From contig OX442315.1 in NCBI GenBank assembly GCA_949358305.1, positions 32,950,427 to 33,010,426 of the forward strand: a DNA stretch of 60,000 bases. The letters are read 5' to 3'. Both the position numbers and the translations under genes were made by a program. Shown piece after piece: positions 54,648-60,000 of this stretch; within the stretch, counting starts at the first letter, position 1; each line of letters starts with the position of its first letter. Origin of the DNA: Strigamia acuminata. Taxonomy: Eukaryota > Arthropoda > Chilopoda > Geophilomorpha > Linotaeniidae. The notes beneath the pieces are model-generated. The model saw only the letters and a program-made list of their open reading frames with translations. It was not told the DNA's origin and searched no databases.

Positions 54648-57600
54648 ATGAGGCAAAATGGTCGGCTAGTCCAATTCCCTCGCCCGCCTCGAGACCGGAC
54701 TCTTCTTCTCGACGTCCTGGAAGTTGAGGACCTCACCGTACCAACACCTAGATCTTCTGGTTACCGACCTCAAGCACCAACTCGACGCCTCTCTTTTGCT
54801 GCACGCGCATTACAACAACTGCCTTTTATGGGCACCAGCGGTGACGATCCATACGCCGATGACGGACAGAGGTAAGGAACTTGGGGTGTGTCAAAGACCA
54901 GACGTTTTACGAGTGTGCATCATCGATTAAAACATTAGGTCAATGGCTTTATCACGAAATAAAAACCACCTAGTTTATTTTCATTTATTTTTATACCGCT
55001 TATTTCTGCAATAAACTCCACGTAGCGATGCAAATCTAGCACACTGTCCACCATTTTGAACTTGGTTAAGAAAAACCTGAACGAGCGCCATTTAAATGCC
55101 AATAAAACCTCATTTCCTGGCCTAAATAGAAAGTAGTTTTCTAAGGGAAAGGTTTTCGAGTCTCTGAATGGGGTATTGAGGTGTAGGTAGGACTGGGTGT
55201 ATGATCACGCACCCTTTGAAATAAAGAGTTGTAATCACGCCACCTGGGTCGATTTCTTGATTTCCTTTGTGTACAAACCATCATAATCTTTGCACCGTAT
55301 GAAAATATACTGAAATGACCAGTCAATATTGAATTTGTACATTTTTTGAATTATTATTCGAATTATTACATATAAAATAAAATAAAAGTGGAATATTTTA
55401 TTTTAATAATTTTAATATCGATTTTAAGTAGGGATAATAAGATTGTAATTCATTATTTATAATTTGCTCTGTTATTAAATGGGTTTTTTATCGATTTGTA
55501 TAATTAATGCGGTTTGTGTAACACATTTTAGGTGTAAGTCGTGAGTGTATAAATGCTTGAATTGAGATACACGTGCGCATATCACTCCCCACTTGGCATT
55601 TTTCTTTGAGTTTGTATCGATTTTTCGATTACCAGTGGAGAGTGTGGCTAGTTGCTGCCCGACATTTCAGCTCTGGTGTTGGTCTGTGTACACTGTTGGC
55701 AATAATTCTCTTGAAAGTTGGTACGTGCAACAACAGTTTCAGATCCGGCAATAATGGCTATAAAATATTTATCGTCGTAAGTTTTCTTTCTTCTTTTTAT
55801 TCACTTCTTCACTTAGGAATAAGTTTTCGTTAACTCGTATTTCCCTGCACTGGAATCAATCCTCAACGAATTGCCGTGAATAAATTAACGCGAAAGTTGC
55901 TGCGTACAATTTTTTCTTATTTTCTGCTTATTTAGATTTATAGCTGATATCTAATTGAGGAAGTTGTCGGGAAAACTCAATACCCTGTTAACGGTTTTCC
56001 GCAATATGGGAATATTGCTGTTTTTATAAATGATATTGAAAGCTGTAATTAGCGCCAACAGCTCCTGATTTCGTGCTAGTGCGTCACTTGGGGGACTTCA
56101 GTATCGCAGGCACCCTAGAAAACCAAAAAGAAAACTAGGTTTTCTTGGTTTTTAACGTTTTATTAATTTATAATAAAATATAAAATGATAATAAAGTTAA
56201 TATAGGCAAATACTGTTATGTTCTATATTGCTATTTTTATATCTTAGTGGGTTATACAAATATTTGCTCGCGCTGTGAATGCAACTTATTTTCAAGGACG
56301 GATCCAAGGGGAAGGCTATGGAGACTTTGGTGTCCCCTTAATGGTCATAAATGAACTTCCTTTCTGAATAAACGTGTTTTTATGTATAAAAATGCATTTT
56401 TATGAGCAAAAATTAACCAAAAAATGGAGAAAGAGACCCAGATCTGGGGCATTAGAGTGTTTGGGGCTGAGATGCCGCGTAATAGACGTTTTAGGCGTTT
56501 CCTCTTCGTTCTGTTTTGCCATCGTTTTAGGCTTGTGTGGGAATGAACAAGGAAATAGTTTGACATCGTTTTAGTTAATTTTGTCTGACCGATTGGGGCG
56601 AAAAATAACCAACCGAATAGCTGGCAGGCCGGGCATACGTGGCAGAAAAATTGTTAGCTACGTCCAACAAATTTTATTTTAAAAAGATCTCTCGATAATT
56701 GGACATAATTTGTCTGTATTTTTTTTACAAATAAAATTCGGTTATAGCCGGACGGTTGGCCATCAGTCGTTGACCGATCAGCCATCAGTTGTTCCGCCGG
56801 TCAGCCATCAGATGTTCTGCCGGTCAGCCAGTCGTTTGGCCGACCTGCAAGCCGCTCAACGAATCGTCCGGCGAAAACCGAATTTTTTATTAAATGTAAA
56901 AAAAAGGTGTCAAATTACGTCCAACTATTGTGCTCATCTACTCGACTGGGCGTGAATAAATAATTTTTTTTAAATAAATTTTTTTTTAATAATTTTTTTT
57001 TTACCAAATAGGGTTAAAGTTGAATTATTTGCCCACGAAAGATCAACCAGGGATACGATTTATTTGTTTTTTTTCAAAAACAAGTCAACACGTAAGTGAA
57101 GTTATAATTGTAATTAAATGGTTAATTAATCAATTACTGTTTTTTTTTTTGTTTTAGATTTTATCATCCAAAGTGTACTGTTCATTTTAAAAGTTTTAAC
57201 CTGCGTTTTGTACATAATTCGAGGCATTATTGACGACGCTGCCAAAGCTGATTGGTAAAATCAACATCAAACATTATTTTTATCTTCACCTTGTGTGTTT
57301 AACGACGTCTATTCCACCTAGTTATGGCTGCAATAACGAACCGTGCCGATATTTGGAACATTATCTTTGGCCTACAAATTGCTCAGCTATGGAGGGCAAT
57401 TCAGAGTTGCTTTGCTGGTAAGCTAACTTTCAGGCGGTGCTTTTGAGCCGTTAAAAATCAAGAAAATGTAATTTTTTTCCTTCTTTATTTAGGTCCGCCT
57501 TATTATGGGTTCAGAATCCAAACGCTATCTGGGGAACTCAGGTGAATACTTATTATAATTTTAATTATAAACTGTTTACAAGTGTCACTTCTATTTAGGT

Positions 57601-60000
57601 TGCTATAGCAATGTGGACATTGCTACAAACAACATTTTTATCTTTTCTTAAATATAAGGTAACGTGAATTATTTATTAAATTTCTTTGAGTAATTTTTTT
57701 TATAAAAATAAAAATCTTATATTGATTCGTTTAATGTGTCGTGTAAACAGAAAATAAAAATAATTCTTGTTTTCGTTCTTCAAGGGCAATGTGTGGAAAG
57801 TGATTGATTTTTATTATATATTGGAATTGATTACATCTATACCACTTTTAGTCACGGTAAGTTTTTATAGAATGCTTGCAATTATATTTAGAATTAATGT
57901 TTTGTTATTGTTTGCAGTTGTTTTCAATTCCTCTGCGCAATCTCTTCATCCCCATTTTCCTCAACTGCTGGATCGCAAAGAAAACCATGGAAAATGCCTT
58001 TGTAATTATTTTTAAACTTCGTTACTTATTACGAGGTGAATTTAAATTTTTTGTGGAAATTTTAGATTTATCATAAATTATCTGGATCAGCCACGCCATT
58101 GCTTTCACAACACCTGCTTTTCGTGACCTCCACACTCGTGTGTTTGGCTTTTACCGCGTAAGTTCCTTTACTTATTTATTTAAGTCGACAGTACAAACAG
58201 ACTTATTTATTTAGTGAATGCTTTGAAATATCGATTTTTTAAAATATATTTATACACCTAGACTTCGAAATGCATTTCTTAACACGCACACGTGTTTGTT
58301 CAATCATAACTTATGTTTACTAAGGTTTACTAACACTTTTTAAACAGGTAGTAAAAGACAGAAGGTTGATTCATAAAGTATAATTTAGAGTAAACAGCAT
58401 TTTAAACAACATATTTAAACTGTTTTTTAAACTTCTTGTCTGGATCTAACTTCAAAAATGGCGGCCGATTCAGTCAGTTTTCAGTCGCAGTGGGCGTGCA
58501 CACGTCATTTAACAACTGTTGGGTTATTATTATTATTCAGTCACCCCTAGCATTATTATTGATTGTATAAACGACCACCCACTGGTCAATCCTATACTTC
58601 CAACATCTCGGCCGTTTTCACGTCTCGGTTTTCCGAGACGAGATCTGAAGATTCCGAGACACAAAACGAGATTATACCGATTTGGTCGAATTTAATAAAT
58701 AAAACATATTTTTTAATTTTTTTTAGCTTTATTATTTTATTTTTCATACTTTTATCACGACTCGTAACGTGAATTGTACGTTTTTTATTGTATCTCGTAA
58801 TGAAATCTCGCTTTGCTGAGACCGAGATCTCCGAGACCGAGATTACGAGACGAGCGAGATCTGGAAGTATAGGTCAATTCCTTCTCCTTGACCACTTACT
58901 GTCCATCTAGAATAAAGTTTGTCACTGTTTCTGTTCTAATTGCTAAATCTACTTGTATTTATTCTAGAATATGCGGCTTTGAGCACATTCAACGCGTTGG
59001 TTGCCGGCGGTACAATTTTTTCGAGTCTTCGTACTTTGTCGCCATTACATTGACTACCGTGGGCTACGGGGATTTATTTCCTGATGTGTGGCTTTCCAAG
59101 TTGTATATGGTGTTGATGATATTGATAGCGTTGGCTGTCATGCCAAAAAAGGTAAATAAATAAATAAATATAATCAATTCGATGTTTAATGGACAGGAAA
59201 TATGTCCACGAATGTTATTACTACACTGCACTAACCTAGAAATTCATGGCAATAAAATATCTTAAAATGTCTATATTTTCTGGTGTGATAAAATTGTGTA
59301 TAAAAAAATGATTGGGTTGTCTAATCAATTTCCACATCTAATGATTCTGGATGCATTAAGTATAATTAACTTTTATTAACGACTATAAGTATGACGTCAA
59401 TTACTCATAATGATAACTCAGTGCGTACTCGACATTAAATGTTATTTTTAATGTACTTTAGTTTTTGAACATTTTTTTATGCTTTTTCGACCAATGAAAT
59501 AAGTTATTTTTTAGTGCATTTATTTTTATATTCTTTTTCTTTGTTTCTTTATTTTGCAATAATTTTTTTTGTTGTGGAAATTGACCTTGGGGTTTGCATC
59601 TGCACTTTTGTTTGGATTTGACATGCTCGTGTGTGGTTTTGTCATATTGTTGCAAGTTCATGCAACAAATTCAGATAAAAAGTAAGTTTGACGTTGATAC
59701 GAGATTACGAGTCAAATTTGAAACACGCATAAATTGAGATATCAAACGCTATCACTTTGATATCTTTTTTTAGATACTGAACTGAACAAAAAAAAAAGTA
59801 ATACTAGTATATAATTAAATTCGGTTTTGTTCGATCAAAAAAAAGTAACTAAATAAAATATTACTCATTTATTAATAAATCTTGCTTTTCTTTCTGTGCT
59901 TTCAGTTTGAAAGTCTTGCATTTTCGTGGATGGAGAGGCAGAAAATTGGTGGATCTTACAACAAACCTAAACGACGTCGAGATCGCCATGTTGTGGTGTG
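54648..60000 (+). CDS. Slo2-B: second Slo2/KCNT-type potassium channel, 3' end outside window
   Basis: Exons: 54648-54871, 57012-57091, 57158-57254, 57322-57417, 57493-57541, 57599-57658, 57785-57856, 57918-58001, 58066-58157, 58968-59151, and 59906 to the edge. All phases agree. The Pro/Arg-rich N-terminus (RQNGRLVQFPRPP...) leads into RVKVELF; then come S1-S4, a pore TVGYGD (near 59060), S6, and WMERQKIGGSY...RHVVVC at the start of RCK1. The early exons match Slo2-A in phase and nearly in size (exon of 80, then 97 against 100, 49, 60, 72 and 84 nt), so it is a tandem paralog. Differences: a longer S1-S2 loop (exon 4 of 96 against 66 nt, with extra Cys) and an intron after MPKK in S6 that Slo2-A lacks. 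Confidence 0.9.
56740..56880. repeat. Degenerate short tandem repeat in Slo2-B intron
   Basis: Loose repeats of about 25 bp around CCGGTCAGCCATCAG and GTTGTTC-type words in the intron before exon 57012. Non-coding. Confidence 0.5.
58591..58873. mobile_element. MITE of 283 bp with TCAAT target duplication, in Slo2-B intron
   Basis: Ends CCTATACTTCCA and TGGAAGTATAGG are perfect inverted repeats, flanked by TCAAT at 58586-58590 and 58874-58878. The internal part is dense in CTCG/CGAG words (GAGACGAGATCT, GAGACCGAGAT) that pair between arms. No ORF. Confidence 0.85.

Noticed and set aside
55573-55833. Hydrophobic open frame between Slo2-B exons
   Set aside because: It starts with GTG, has no family match and lies within the first intron of Slo2-B; probably chance.

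Overview
This is an AT-rich animal nuclear DNA window with intron-dense, compactly spaced host genes and many transposable elements. Short introns, a likely U12-type AT-AC intron in a PP6 phosphatase gene, two Slo2 potassium channel genes and abundant MITEs suggest an invertebrate, perhaps an arthropod. I cannot fix the species from sequence alone. All gene models below were built by hand from splice motifs, codon phase and family resemblance.

Layout. 1-735: last exons of a BTB-BACK protein. 839-2274: a complete PP6 catalytic subunit gene (9 exons, 303 aa). 2615-4124 (minus): a complete 6-phosphogluconolactonase gene (4 exons, 247 aa) with a 31-bp minisatellite in its last intron. 4490-4620: a possible first exon. 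4639-24896: a young Ty3/gypsy-type LTR retrotransposon (820-bp LTRs that look identical, 4-bp target duplication AAAT). Its third ORF is interrupted by a young Copia element at 16460-23846 (538-bp LTRs, 5-bp target duplication CGTAC). Removing the Copia insert leaves an element of about 12.9 kb with gag, a -1 frameshift signal, pol, and a spliced third ORF in the env position that does not look like an envelope gene.

24897-31629 is 5' territory of the first Slo2 gene and includes an alternative first exon (27766-27956). Slo2-A occupies 31630-40340 (28 exons, 1072 aa by the proximal start). Downstream, 40.3-49.5 kb holds duplicated and decayed copies of the Slo2-A 3' end and flank, a foldback element, a decayed Copia gag-protease fragment, a LINE endonuclease fragment and other repeats. 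49.5-54.6 kb is mostly repeats and MITEs with possible 5' exons. Slo2-B starts at 54648 (possibly 51695) and runs off the right edge within its exon after the pore-S6 exon.

How it fits together. The two Slo2 genes are tandem, same-strand paralogs whose early exons share intron phases, with a third partial 3' copy between them, so the locus has grown by segmental duplication. The retrotransposons are independent insertions. The gypsy element sits 18 bp past a consensus splice donor, within a putative first intron. The most unusual material is in the gypsy element (tRNA-Pro-like primer site, A_AAA_AAC frameshift site with a hairpin, strong splice donor in the LTR, spliced unclassified ORF3) and in the Copia element (the U5 end copies the initiator tRNA 3' end and can pair with the primer site).
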